The notes beneath the pieces were generated by a model. The model was not told the DNA's origin. It saw only the letters and a program-made list of their open reading frames with translations, and searched no databases. The translations under genes and the position numbers were made by a program. From Niallia circulans (GTDB lineage Bacteria; Bacillota; Bacilli; Bacillales; Cytobacillaceae): a stretch of 64,000 bases of DNA. The DNA lies in assembly GCF_003726095.1 (NCBI RefSeq), contig NZ_CP026031.1, forward strand, positions 1,054,001 to 1,118,000, read 5' to 3'. Shown here piece by piece: positions 8,132-16,756 of the stretch (position 1 is the first letter of the stretch; each line of letters opens with the position of its first letter).

Positions 8132-9885
8132 ATGACTGGTAAAATAGATACAAAGGAAGTGTGGACTCGGTTTATTCAAGAAGGATCTTTAGAACCAGCA
8201 AATTTAACACCAGAGATTGAAGAATCTTGGCATCTTTGTCGGCAAAAAGGCTTGAACCCACATGATGGAATAACTGATTGTATCTTGACCCCAGAGGAAT
8301 TCGAAGAAAGATTGGTAGAAAATGAATTATTGATTACTTTAGCTAAGCAAAATGTTAAGCGTTTACAAAAGTTTCTGCGAGGCTGGCGTTTTGTTATTAT
8401 TTTAACGGATAGAGATGGGTACATATTATATAAAGAAGGGGAAAGTTCAATTAACATTGCAGCAGAAACGATCCGATTCAAAGAAGGAGCAAAATGGGGA
8501 GAAATAGAAGTAGGAACAAATGCAATTGGTCTCGCGGCAAGATATAAAAAACCCATGATGGTTAGAGGGTATGAACATTTTTCGAAAGCATCCCAACAAT
8601 GGAATTGTTCCGCCGCACCAATTTTTAACCAGCATAAAGATATGATAGGAGTTTTGAATGTATCTAGTCTCTATCAATCTATTAACCAGCCATATGTGTT
8701 AGCATGTGTTAAGCTTATTGCGGATTCCATTTCACTTGATTGGAAAAAAAGATGCACGAGGATATGGAGTTTTTGCTGCGAACAACTTTCCAAAGCACTG
8801 GACAATACATTGTTTGTACCATTGATAAATACATTTGTGCCCTTCCAAAAAATCTTCAGCAAAAATATCAAAAGTGGATTGGCACATCATTAAGTCGATT
8901 CGCGCAAGAGACTGGCGCAGTATCTGCTGTACATATCCCAATTATGCACCAACATCGACTCATTGGATATCGAATACCTCTCCGTGCGGAAACAAGCTTT
9001 GTTTTAAATGGAAGTAGAGGAGTAAGCGAAAGTTATAAGCAAGTGATGGAATCTATTAAAAATGTCGCACCCACAGATACTACGGTGCATTTAATAGGAG
9101 AAACAGGAGTTGGCAAAAAATTTCTTGCGAGTTGTATTCATGAAAATAGCCCAAAATCCACGTCCCCTTTTTATAAATTACACTGTTCGATGCTAACTAA
9201 GGATATTCTTCAAAGATTTCTTTCTACAGATTTGCAACGTTTGACTAAGAAAAAGCATCAAGTGGTTGAGGAAGCAACGATTTTTTTGGAAGAGATAGGA
9301 GAACTGTCGATTTCCTCTCAGCAAATGCTGTTAACCATCTTACAGGAAAAGGAAAGGGAATATCATAAATCTTATCGTTTTATCACATCTTCCACGAAAG
9401 ATATCCGTGATCTAGTAGAGCAGGGGATAATAGATCAGGATTTATTCTACTATATTTATGCCTATCCCATTTATCTTACTCCTTTGCGTGAACGAAACGA
9501 AGATATAAATGCTTTGATTGATTACTATTGTGACAAAAACAATTGGCATCCGGAGTGGAGAATAAATTGGAAATTACTATTTTCAAAGGGACAATGGTAT
9601 GGAAATGTTCGCGAATTATATAATGCTCTCGATCGATGCAGAATTTTATATAAAGAGGTTGCGCCAACTGAAGAACAGTTGTATGAGCAAGTAATGATCG
9701 CGGAAAAACATATGCAAAAATCGTACTATAGAAAGGATCCGAAGACTAAATTTGAAATTCAGGCAATTACAAACGCATTAAAAAAACATCATGGAAATGT
9801 ATCAGAAGCAATAAAAGAACTAAATATGTCTCGTGCAACACTATATAGAAAAATAAAAAAATATCAACTAAAAAATTTTTTATAA
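8132..9885 (+). pseudogene. acoR: AcoR-type transcriptional activator, interrupted by a frameshift and lacking GAFTGA
   Basis: The ATG at 8132 follows AAGGGGGAT. Codons to 8743 encode an N-terminal sensory region with a GAF-like domain (EVGTNAIGLAARYKKPMMVRG, then CSAAPIF and LNVSS). At the A7 run 8744-8750 the frame shifts; the frame that continues from 8740 encodes the AAA+ and HTH parts to 9885. One more A would fuse them into a protein of about 585 residues, normal for AcoR. The AAA+ part keeps Walker A (GETGVGKK) and PLRERNEDI, but Walker B reads FLEEIGE instead of FLDEIG(D/E), and no GAFTGA loop is present. A Fis-type HTH lies at the C-terminus (NVSEAIKELNMSRATLYRKI). The gene sits upstream of acoABCL, whose regulator it should be. 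Confidence 0.82.
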
Positions 9886-9913
9886 ATGTTCACATTCTCA
9901 GTTTGGGAAATAG

Positions 9914-9931
9914 TGAGACAAAAGTGAGACA
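9914..9931. promoter_or_regulatory. Direct TGAGACA repeats behind acoR
   Basis: TGAGACA occurs at 9914-9920 and again at 9925-9931, 11 bases apart (one DNA turn). The same heptamer, reversed, forms half of the palindrome at 10097-10113 in front of acoA. These could be distal binding sites for AcoR; this is inferred from the shared sequence only. Confidence 0.35.
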
Positions 9932-9940
9932 AAATTACAT

Positions 9941-10001
9941 GATTGGAGAATAAATAAGACAACCGAAATGGTGGTCTTTCACATTCTCCAATCTTTTTTT
10001 T
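9941..10001 (+). terminator. acoR terminator
   Basis: GATTGGAGAAT (9941-9951) pairs perfectly with ATTCTCCAATC (9983-9993), with a nested inner pairing of AAGAC and ACC with GGT and GTCTT, followed by eight T. It isolates acoR from the acoABCL operon. Confidence 0.85.
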
Positions 10002-10096
10002 GTTTAATGATAAACAGGTTTTTGCAAAGTAATTATTGACTAAGAAAATGTGCGTCTTTTTTTAAACAAAATGATGGTGAGAAAAGTGAGAAATAA

Positions 10097-10113
10097 TGAG
10101 AAAATCTGTCTCA
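10097..10113. promoter_or_regulatory. Palindrome upstream of acoA, candidate AcoR site
   Basis: TGAGAAAATCTGTCTCA reads as TGAGAMA-N3-TGTCTCA with a single mismatch. The arms match the direct repeats at 9914-9931. Its position 120-140 bases upstream of acoA and its symmetry suit a Fis-type HTH dimer. Further TGAGAA copies lie at 10075-10095. Confidence 0.45.
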
Positions 10114-10156
10114 TTTTAGTAGTTGAAAAATACGATATATATTGATTTATCAATGT

Positions 10157-10170
10157 TTTAAGCGCTTTCA
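10157..10170. promoter_or_regulatory. cre site (CcpA operator) in front of acoA
   Basis: Read on the minus strand, TGAAAGCGCTTAAA matches the CcpA consensus TGWAARCGYTWNCW in all but one position. Acetoin catabolism genes are known to be under CcpA repression in Bacillus, so glucose repression of acoABCL is expected here. No TGGCAC-N5-TTGCW sigma-54 element could be found between 9886 and 10235. Confidence 0.7.
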
Positions 10171-10235
10171 AAAAATAAAAATATGTTGTATCATCGAAGT
10201 GTGTTAATACTGGAATATAGAATGGAGGAAAGAAA

Positions 10236-11201
10236 ATGAAGAAAGAAACTGCTTATTGGGCCTATACGAAAATGAATGAAATTAGAAAGTTTGAAGATCA
10301 AGTTCATAAGATCTTTTCAACCGGGGCTATCCCAGGTTTTGTTCACTTGTATGCAGGAGAAGAAGCAATTGCTGTTGGTGTATGTGCACATTTAACGAAT
10401 AAAGATTATATAACGAGTACACATAGAGGTCATGGTCATTGTTTGGCTAAAGGCTGTGATTTAAATAGTATGATGGCAGAGATTTTTGGAAAAGAAACAG
10501 GGATATGCAAAGGCAAAGGAGGTTCTATGCATATTGCTGACCTTGACGTTGGCATGTTAGGGGCTAATGGCATTGTTGGTGGAGGATTCCCCCTTGCAGC
10601 TGGTGCCGCTTTAACAGCCTATGTTGAGGGAACAGATAGCGTAACTGTCTGCTTTTCTGGAGATGGTTCCAATAATCATGGAACATTTCATGAAGCAATA
10701 AACATCGCTTCTATCTTAAAGCTGCCTGTTGTTTTTGTAGTAGAAAATAACGGTTTCGGGGAAGCCACTCCATATCATTATTCTACTTCCTGTAAACAAA
10801 TTATTGATCGTGCACCTGGCTATAGTATTCCAGGAGTAAGAGTTGATGGAAAAGACTTAGTAGCTGTTTATAATGCTGCTAAAGATGCAGTGGAACGAGC
10901 TAGAAATGGAGAAGGTCCTACTCTTATTGAAGCGGTTACGTATCGAAATTATGGTCACTTTGAAGGAGATGCCCAAAAGTATAAATCGGAAACAGATCGT
11001 GAGAAGTGGCCAGTAGATGAAGACTGTATCGAAATCTTTAAATCGTATGCTTTTGCGAATGACTTGTTAACGGAAAAAGAAGTGGAACAGATTGAGAACG
11101 AAGTGGAAAAGGCAGTGGACAATGCAGTAGAATTTGCAAAAAATAGTAAACAGCCTGACCCATCCATGTTATTAGAAGATGTGTATGTCAACTACAAATA
11201 A
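10236..11201 (+). CDS. acoA: Acetoin dehydrogenase E1 component, alpha subunit
   Basis: 321 residues, the usual size for AcoA. It shows the thiamine diphosphate-binding motif GDGSNNHGTFHEAINIA (about 144-160), the E1-alpha stretch STHRGHGHCLAKG (about 66-78) and VENNGFGEATP. ATG follows AATGGAGGAAAGAAA. The subunit binds thiamine diphosphate and, with AcoB, cleaves acetoin to acetaldehyde while passing an acetyl group to the lipoyl arm of AcoC. It is first in the acoABCL order, 24 bases from acoB, behind a cre site and a candidate regulator palindrome. Confidence 0.95.
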   Translation: MKKETAYWAYTKMNEIRKFEDQVHKIFSTGAIPGFVHLYAGEEAIAVGVCAHLTNKDYITSTHRGHGHCLAKGCDLNSMMAEIFGKETGICKGKGGSMHIADLDVGMLGANGIVGGGFPLAAGAALTAYVEGTDSVTVCFSGDGSNNHGTFHEAINIASILKLPVVFVVENNGFGEATPYHYSTSCKQIIDRAPGYSIPGVRVDGKDLVAVYNAAKDAVERARNGEGPTLIEAVTYRNYGHFEGDAQKYKSETDREKWPVDEDCIEIFKSYAFANDLLTEKEVEQIENEVEKAVDNAVEFAKNSKQPDPSMLLEDVYVNYK

Positions 11202-11224
11202 TAAAAGAATGAGGTGAAGGAAGA

Positions 11225-12256
11225 ATGGGAAGAAAGATTACATTTTCACAAGCTATCAATGAAGCAATGGATATTGCTATGGAGAGAGATAATAAAGTTA
11301 TCTTAATTGGAGAAGATGTTGCGGGTGGTGCAACTGTTGACCACTTACAAGACGAAGAAGCATGGGGTGGCGTTTTTGGTGTTACCAAGGGATTAGCAAA
11401 TAAATATGGCCGTAAAAGAGTTATCGATATGCCGATTGCAGAAGCTGGATATATGGGAGCAGCTGTAGCATCAGCAGTTACTGGTTTACGTCCGATTTCA
11501 GAATTAATGTTTAACGACTTTATTGGAAGCTGTTTAGATGAAGTGCTTAATCAGGGAGCGAAAATGCGTTATATGTTTGGTGGAAAAGCAAGAGTGCCTT
11601 TAACTATTCGTACAAACCATGGCGCTGGTGCAAGTGCGGCCGCACAGCATTCCCAGACTTTATATGGTATGTTTACCGCTATTCCAGGTTTGAAGGTAGT
11701 TGTGCCATCTAATCCATATGATGCAAAAGGTTTATTACTTTCAGCAATTGAAGACGATGATTTAGTTGTATTCTTTGAAGATAAAACTCTTTATAGCATG
11801 AAAGGGGAAGTGCCGGAGGGATACTATACCATTCCGCTCGGAAAAGCAGAAGTGAAGAGAGCAGGTAGTGATCTTACCATTGTGGCAATTGGAAAAATGG
11901 TCCATGTTGCGATGGAAGCAGCAGATATTTTAGCAAGTAAAGGAGTGGAAGTGGAAGTAATCGATCCACGTTCATTATCTCCACTGGAAGAAGAACCAAT
12001 TTTAGATTCTGTCGAAAAAACTGGAAGGCTAATTATTGTCGATGAAGCAAATCCACGCTGTAGTGTAGCAACCGATATTGCAGCACTTGTCGCTAATAAA
12101 GGATTTGATTATTTAGATGCTCCAATTAAAACAATAACGGCGCCACATACTCCAGTTCCATTTGCAACTAATTTAGAGCAATTATATATACCAAACGCAG
12201 AAAAAGTTGTCAATACGGCATATGAATTAATTAATGAATTAACTTTAGCTCGATAA
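11225..12256 (+). CDS. acoB: Acetoin dehydrogenase E1 component, beta subunit
   Basis: 343 residues with the transketolase-like central domain (ILIGEDVAGGATVDH, DMPIAEAGYMGAAVASA, RTNHGAGASAAAQHSQT) and a C-terminal domain (VEVEVIDPRSLSPLEEEPIL). It pairs with AcoA to form the E1 heterotetramer. GAGGTGAAGGAAG precedes the ATG. It lies 23 bases after acoA and 14 before acoC, within one operon. PdhB and BkdB are the nearest relatives; the acoABCL order and the adjacent acoR decide for acetoin. Confidence 0.95.
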   Translation: MGRKITFSQAINEAMDIAMERDNKVILIGEDVAGGATVDHLQDEEAWGGVFGVTKGLANKYGRKRVIDMPIAEAGYMGAAVASAVTGLRPISELMFNDFIGSCLDEVLNQGAKMRYMFGGKARVPLTIRTNHGAGASAAAQHSQTLYGMFTAIPGLKVVVPSNPYDAKGLLLSAIEDDDLVVFFEDKTLYSMKGEVPEGYYTIPLGKAEVKRAGSDLTIVAIGKMVHVAMEAADILASKGVEVEVIDPRSLSPLEEEPILDSVEKTGRLIIVDEANPRCSVATDIAALVANKGFDYLDAPIKTITAPHTPVPFATNLEQLYIPNAEKVVNTAYELINELTLAR

Positions 12257-12270
12257 GTGGAGGTGAAAAT

Positions 12271-13509
12271 ATGTCAACTGCTATTGTGATGCCGAAATTA
12301 GGAATGACCATGAAAGAAGGCACCATCGTGGAGTGGTTAAAACAGCCTGGAGAATCCGTCACGGAAGGGGAAGGAGTGGCTGTTATTAGCTCAGAAAAAC
12401 TTACAAGTGAAGTAGAGGCACCATCAGATGGAGTACTTCTTAAAATTATCGAAGACGTCGATAATGAAGTAGAAGTTGGAAAGCCAATTGGAATAATAGG
12501 TAATGAAAAGGAAGCGGAAAGTGAAAGTAATCATGATGTTAAGGAAGGAAAAGATTCAACGTTAGAGGAAAAAGAGCCGGCACAACAAGAGGCGGAAGTG
12601 AAAGTGAAAGATACAAATAAACGAATTCGGATCTCTCCTGCTGCAAGAAAACTTGCCCAACAATTGCAAGTGGATACACAAAAAGTTACAGGAACAGGAC
12701 CAAATAATCGAATCACGCGAAGAGATATTCAAGCATTTGCTGACAAGCGTGGAGAAGAAAAAGTACCAACAAAACCAAAAGTGGAGCAAGAAACTTCAAC
12801 TGTTGTACAACCAACAGGCGTAAACGGTGAAAAATTATCTGTTATGCGTCAAACCATTGCAAAACGAATGCAGCAAAGCCTGTTTACAACTGCACAATTA
12901 ACATTGCATCGAAAAGCAGAAATTAATGCCCTGCTAGATTTTCAAAAGGATATTAAGAAACAAGTAATGGAAAGTGAACTTGATGTCCGATTAACTTTAA
13001 CGGTGCTTATTGCCAGAGCCGTTACATTAAGCTTGCGTGATAAGTCCTTTATGAATACTCATTTAATTGATGACAAATTATATTTATTTGATGAGGTGCA
13101 TTTAGGAATTGCCACATCTTTAGATGCCGGATTAGTCGTCCCGGTAGTAAAAAATGCAGAACGGCTTCCACTCGGGGAATTAGCAAAAGCTATATCGTCT
13201 GTAACGGAAAAAGCAAGAAATGGACAATTACCAGGAAATGAACTAACGGGATCAACTTTTACTATTTCTAATTTAGGCCAACAGGGAATTGAATATTTTA
13301 CCCCAGTCCTAAATACCCCTGAAACAGGAATTCTTGGTGTAGGAACATTTATCGACGAATTAAAACTAGAAAATGGAACAGTAAAAACAGTGAAAAAATT
13401 ACCTTTAAGCTTAACGTTTGATCACCAAGTGCTTGATGGAGCACCAGCAGGAGATTTCTTGAACCGAGTTGTTTATTATCTAGAACATCCATATTTACTA
13501 GTGTTATAG
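12271..13509 (+). CDS. acoC: Acetoin dehydrogenase E2, dihydrolipoyllysine acetyltransferase
   Basis: 412 residues. Residues 1-78 are a lipoyl domain with the lipoylated lysine at 43 (ISSEKLTSE). An acidic, Gln/Glu-rich linker follows; RISPAARKLAQQLQVD (about 118-133) starts the E1/E3-binding domain, and residues about 180-412 are the catalytic domain. The active-site motif HxxxDG is present as FDHQVLDGAPAGDF (His385, Asp389). It transfers the acetyl group from AcoAB to CoA. TGGAGGTGAAAAT lies just before the ATG. It is 14 bases from acoB but 252 bases from acoL, an unusually long gap. Confidence 0.95.
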   Translation: MSTAIVMPKLGMTMKEGTIVEWLKQPGESVTEGEGVAVISSEKLTSEVEAPSDGVLLKIIEDVDNEVEVGKPIGIIGNEKEAESESNHDVKEGKDSTLEEKEPAQQEAEVKVKDTNKRIRISPAARKLAQQLQVDTQKVTGTGPNNRITRRDIQAFADKRGEEKVPTKPKVEQETSTVVQPTGVNGEKLSVMRQTIAKRMQQSLFTTAQLTLHRKAEINALLDFQKDIKKQVMESELDVRLTLTVLIARAVTLSLRDKSFMNTHLIDDKLYLFDEVHLGIATSLDAGLVVPVVKNAERLPLGELAKAISSVTEKARNGQLPGNELTGSTFTISNLGQQGIEYFTPVLNTPETGILGVGTFIDELKLENGTVKTVKKLPLSLTFDHQVLDGAPAGDFLNRVVYYLEHPYLLVL

Positions 13510-13617
13510 ATAAAAAGAGTGTAAAAAGTAGATAGGCACACAAATGAAAAATGATTGCAGCTCTATACCTGTTAGGAAGCAATATTTATTGAGTGTTTGA
13601 GAAAATTTAAGAAGCGG

Positions 13618-13650
13618 AGCAGTGCGATTTTTCTCTGTGATCGTGCTGCT
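13618..13650 (+). other. Stem-loop in the acoC-acoL intergenic region
   Basis: AGCAGTGCGAT (13618-13628) pairs with ATCGTGCTGCT (13640-13650) over 11 bp, including two G-U pairs, around an 11-base loop. There is no T run, so it looks more like an mRNA processing or stabilising element than a terminator. It may tune the amount of AcoL relative to AcoABC. Confidence 0.5.
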
Positions 13651-13761
13651 AACTTAAAAGACAAATTCAATATGATTGCTTTGGTTCGAAGCATGGATAC
13701 TAATTGTCGGCAATAGGCACCATTTTTCTGTTGCCTCTCTGTAGAAGGAAGGGAATCAAGA

Positions 13762-15162
13762 ATGAAAAAATATGATGTCGTAGTCCTAGGTGGAGGTACG
13801 GGAGGGTATGTAGCAGCAATACGTGCTTCTCAAAAAGGAAAGACAGTTGCAGTAATAGAAAAGGATAAGCTCGGTGGAACTTGTCTTCACCGTGGCTGTA
13901 TTCCAAGTAAAGCATTATTGCGTACAGCAGAAGTATTTACTACATTTAAAAATGCTGCAAGCTTTGGAGTAGAAGTAAGTGGAAATATAGCAGTGAATTT
14001 TCAAAAAGCGCAAAAAAGAAAAGAAATGATTGTGCGCCAATTAGAAGCTGGAATAAAAGGATTGATGGCGAAAGGGAAAATTGATGTCTATGAAGGGACC
14101 GGTTTCTTTCACTCTAATTCCATTTTAAAAATCACTGATCGAGCAGGAAAAGAAACAAGTATTGAAGCAAAAAATACAATTATTGCGACAGGTTCCAAAC
14201 CAAGATCCTTGCCAGGCCTAACATTAGATGAAAAGCAAGTTCTTTCATCAGATGGGGCGCTGTCACTTAAAGAATTACCTAAAAGCATCATCATTATTGG
14301 TGGAGGGGTTATTGGCATGGAATGGGCCTCTTTACTTAATGATTTCGGTGTAAAAGTTACAGTTTTAGAATATAGTCCGCGAATTGTCCCGACAGAAGAT
14401 GAGGACATTTCACAAGAATTACAAAAAATTTATACAAAGAAAAAAGTACAGATTGTAACCAATGCTTTAGTTGATGCAAAGAGTTGTAGATTAACAGAAA
14501 AAGGGGTGCAAATTAGCGCCGAAGTAAATGGAAAAAAAGACATCTTTTCCGCAGAAAAACTGCTTGTCTCCGTTGGAAGAAGTCCTGTAGTGGAGGGAAT
14601 TGGTTTAGAAAATACCGCAATTAAACTGGAAAAAGGCGCAATCGTTGTAGATGAAAATTGTCGTACACATGATCATAAAATATTTGCAATTGGAGATTGT
14701 ATCCCAACACTTCAATTAGCCCATGTTGCCATGCATGAGGGTATTCTCGCAGTGGATACAATTGTCGGGGAAGAAACATATTTGATTCCATATGAACAAA
14801 TACCCCGTTGTATTTATACCGCACCGGAAATTGCAAGTGTAGGGATATCTGAAGCAACAGCTAAAGAAAGAGGATATGAAGTCAAAGTTGGATATTTTCC
14901 GTTCCAAGCAATTGGAAAAGCACTTGTTCATGGAGAGAAAGAGGGGTTTACCAAGATAATTGCCGATAAGAATACAGATGATATTCTGGGGTTAACGATT
15001 ATTGGGCCACATGCTACAGATTTAATTGGCGAAGCTGCATTAGGTCAAATGCTCGAAGCAACTCCTTGGGAAATTGCCCATACCGTTCATGCCCATCCAA
15101 CCTTATCAGAAGTATTAGGAGAAGCTGCTTTGGCAGTAGATGGTTTATCACTTCATATGTAA
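13762..15162 (+). CDS. acoL: Dihydrolipoyl dehydrogenase (acetoin dehydrogenase E3)
   Basis: 466 residues. The N-terminal FAD fold shows VVLGGGTGGYVAAIRA, followed by the redox-active disulfide GGTCLHRGCIPS (Cys41, Cys46). An NAD-binding GGGVIGMEWA lies at about 182, and the C-terminal dimer interface has the catalytic HAHPTLSE. It reoxidises the lipoyl arm of AcoC with NAD. The start follows AGAAGGAAGGG. It is the last gene of the acetoin operon, separated from acoC by 252 bases containing a stem-loop, and could have its own weak promoter. Confidence 0.95.
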   Translation: MKKYDVVVLGGGTGGYVAAIRASQKGKTVAVIEKDKLGGTCLHRGCIPSKALLRTAEVFTTFKNAASFGVEVSGNIAVNFQKAQKRKEMIVRQLEAGIKGLMAKGKIDVYEGTGFFHSNSILKITDRAGKETSIEAKNTIIATGSKPRSLPGLTLDEKQVLSSDGALSLKELPKSIIIIGGGVIGMEWASLLNDFGVKVTVLEYSPRIVPTEDEDISQELQKIYTKKKVQIVTNALVDAKSCRLTEKGVQISAEVNGKKDIFSAEKLLVSVGRSPVVEGIGLENTAIKLEKGAIVVDENCRTHDHKIFAIGDCIPTLQLAHVAMHEGILAVDTIVGEETYLIPYEQIPRCIYTAPEIASVGISEATAKERGYEVKVGYFPFQAIGKALVHGEKEGFTKIIADKNTDDILGLTIIGPHATDLIGEAALGQMLEATPWEIAHTVHAHPTLSEVLGEAALAVDGLSLHM

Positions 15163-15168
15163 TGACAA

Positions 15169-15248
15169 TTGGCTAATTTGTACGATTTGTGTGGATAATA
15201 TCAATCGCAATTAGCCATTAACCTGTGCAGAATAGTGTCTGCACAGGT
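15169..15248 (+). terminator. Paired hairpins after acoL
   Basis: GGCTAATT (15171-15178) pairs with AATTAGCC (15209-15216), followed directly by the perfect 10-bp hairpin ACCTGTGCAG (15221-15230) with CTGCACAGGT (15239-15248). T runs are missing, so termination efficiency is uncertain. Confidence 0.5.
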
Positions 15249-15421
15249 ATCATATCGTTTGCGGATTGTGAAAAAAGAAAAGTAACATTAAAACAATGGT
15301 TTCCACTCTTTCTAGCTACTGAAAGCAGAATTTTTGCAAGAAACCATGTCATCCGTTAAGCTGAAAGTAAGTTTATTTCCATTCTTATATATATAAGAAT
15401 GTTACAAAGGCAGGAGATGGC

Positions 15422-15742
15422 ATGATGAAGGTTACAATCACCGATGCAGCTGTTGAGAAATTCCGTAGCTATGAAGTTCCTGAGGGTGCAGTTTATCGAT
15501 TAAGTACCATTTTTAGTGGCGGCTGCAGCTATGTTTACAATTTTGATTTAGCGGTTGATTTTCCACAAGAAGAGGATAAGGCATTTGAGGATAATGGTTT
15601 AACGATTTATTTAGATCCATTAACGATTAAGCATATTAATGAAGATTTAAAGTTCGACTATGTGCAGGGAAAAGGCTTTCGTTTAATTGGACCAAGTGAA
15701 ATTTATTCTTTCCATTTGGAAGTAAAGCAAAAAGCGAAATAA
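15422..15742 (+). CDS. HesB/IscA-like iron-sulfur biosynthesis family protein
   Basis: 106 residues with the HesB-like fold pattern: VTITDAAVEKF at the start, the conserved FSGGCSYVYNF (single cysteine, about residue 36), and YLDPLTIKHINEDLKFDYVQ towards the end. Classical A-type carriers have C-x60-CxC; only the first cysteine is present here, as in the Bacillus YqkB/YneR-type branch. Cluster binding is therefore doubtful. Two adjacent ATGs follow GGCAGGAGATGGC. It is monocistronic, with a terminator directly after it. Confidence 0.75.
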   Translation: MMKVTITDAAVEKFRSYEVPEGAVYRLSTIFSGGCSYVYNFDLAVDFPQEEDKAFEDNGLTIYLDPLTIKHINEDLKFDYVQGKGFRLIGPSEIYSFHLEVKQKAK

Positions 15743-15752
15743 GGTTGAAAAC

Positions 15753-15787
15753 CGATCAGGTCCTCACATTGGGTCTGATCTTTTTTG
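15753..15787 (+). terminator. Rho-independent terminator of the HesB-like gene
   Basis: GATCAGG-TCC (15754-15763) pairs with GG-GTCTGATC around a short loop, ending in TTTTTTGTTT. Confidence 0.85.
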
Positions 15788-15850
15788 TTTAGCGCGATGA
15801 AACTATACCTCTCTATTTTCATATAAGGATATAAAGTGGGGGATTAGTTA

Positions 15851-15904
15851 ATGGTTATGTATTTCTTGATGCTATCGTTAGGAATCATTATTCTATTGTT
15901 TTAA
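15851..15904 (+). CDS. Possible 17-residue hydrophobic peptide
   Basis: ATG at 15851 follows AAGTGGGGGATTAGTTA, and the frame encodes a single hydrophobic helix (MVMYFLMLSLGIIILLF). Small membrane peptides of this size exist in Bacillus, but one open frame this short can arise by chance. The rest of the gap 15788-16113 holds nothing else I can recognise. Confidence 0.25.
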   Translation: MVMYFLMLSLGIIILLF

Positions 15905-16113
15905 TGTGTTGAACATTAAATTTATATAGTTAAAATAATTTAGTAATTTCTATTCTAACTTTTATTCTTTTCGGTATATACTTATTTAGAGGAATAGTGT
16001 CGCAGTACTTTTTAAGTTGATATACCATTATAAATGGAATTATTTATGAACAAAGCATTAGATAAGAATGAACCATCATTTCGTTTTATAATAATAAAAA
16101 GGAAGTGAATCGC

Positions 16114-16503
16114 TTGATTAAATACGAATCCCTTCATCATGTAAGTCTTACTGTAACCGATTTAAAAAAGGCTAAACACTTTTATGAGAAAATATTATGC
16201 CTAAAAGAACTTCCCCGCCCTAATTTTGATTTTCCTGGTGCCTGGTACCAAATACAGGATCAGCAACTTCATTTAATTGTCTATCCAAATTCCCAGACAA
16301 TTCGCAAAGATAAATCGATAAACAGTCGGGAAGGGCACTTTGCTCTCCGAGTTGAAAATTATTATGATACGCGTAGTTGGTTAAAGAAGCATAACGTGGA
16401 ATTTTTAGAAAAGCCTTATGGAATAAGCGGATTTGCCCAAATATTCTGTGCAGACCCAGATGGTAATTTGATTGAACTGAATGTGGATCAGAAAGATTTA
16501 TAA
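16114..16503 (+). CDS. VOC family (glyoxalase/dioxygenase fold) protein
   Basis: 129 residues from TTG at 16114, served by AAAAAGGAAGTGA; a GTG at 16105 lies inside that site. The pattern HHVSLTVTDLKKAKHFYEKI (about 9-28), HFALRVENY and FCADPDGNLIEL is that of the vicinal oxygen chelate fold, with metal ligands His at the start and Glu in IEL. Reaction unknown; lactoylglutathione lyase-like and fosfomycin-resistance-like members look similar. The next small gene begins 12 bases downstream, so the two may be co-transcribed. Confidence 0.82.
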   Translation: MIKYESLHHVSLTVTDLKKAKHFYEKILCLKELPRPNFDFPGAWYQIQDQQLHLIVYPNSQTIRKDKSINSREGHFALRVENYYDTRSWLKKHNVEFLEKPYGISGFAQIFCADPDGNLIELNVDQKDL

Positions 16504-16515
16504 GGACAAAATGCC

Positions 16516-16677
16516 ATGAAAATAGATAATGGGAAACAAAGAAAAATACAAGCTAAATATAGAGAATTACAAAATGAAGATAATAAAAAAGATAATATTA
16601 CGGAAAAGATTGCAATTGTTTTTAGTTTGCTCTTTCTACTTATTATGTTTTTGAATGTGTTTATAAAGTCATTTTAA
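16516..16677 (+). CDS. Small single-helix membrane protein
   Basis: 53 residues: a charged N-terminal half (KQRKIQAKYRELQNEDNKKD) and a hydrophobic C-terminal helix (IAIVFSLLFLLIMFLNVFI). AAGGACAAAATGCC precedes the ATG. It lies 12 bases after the VOC gene and is followed by a strong terminator. Function unknown. Confidence 0.55.
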   Translation: MKIDNGKQRKIQAKYRELQNEDNKKDNITEKIAIVFSLLFLLIMFLNVFIKSF

Positions 16678-16707
16678 AATGTATTGCCCATCAGTAATCT
16701 GTACATT

Positions 16708-16756
16708 AAATAGAAAGAAATAGGGTGAATTAATTTATCCCTATTTCTTTCTATTT
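16708..16756. terminator. Bidirectional terminator between convergent genes
   Basis: An 18-base perfect inverted repeat, 16708-16725 with 16739-16756, has A-rich and T-rich flanks on either side and serves both the plus-strand small gene and the minus-strand gene ending at 16755. Confidence 0.85.

Noticed and set aside
9886..10235. Sigma-54 promoter expected before acoA
   Set aside because: Every GG dinucleotide in the gap was checked for GC ten bases downstream; none gave a usable -24/-12 pair. The GGTTTTTGC near 10018 has the wrong spacing.
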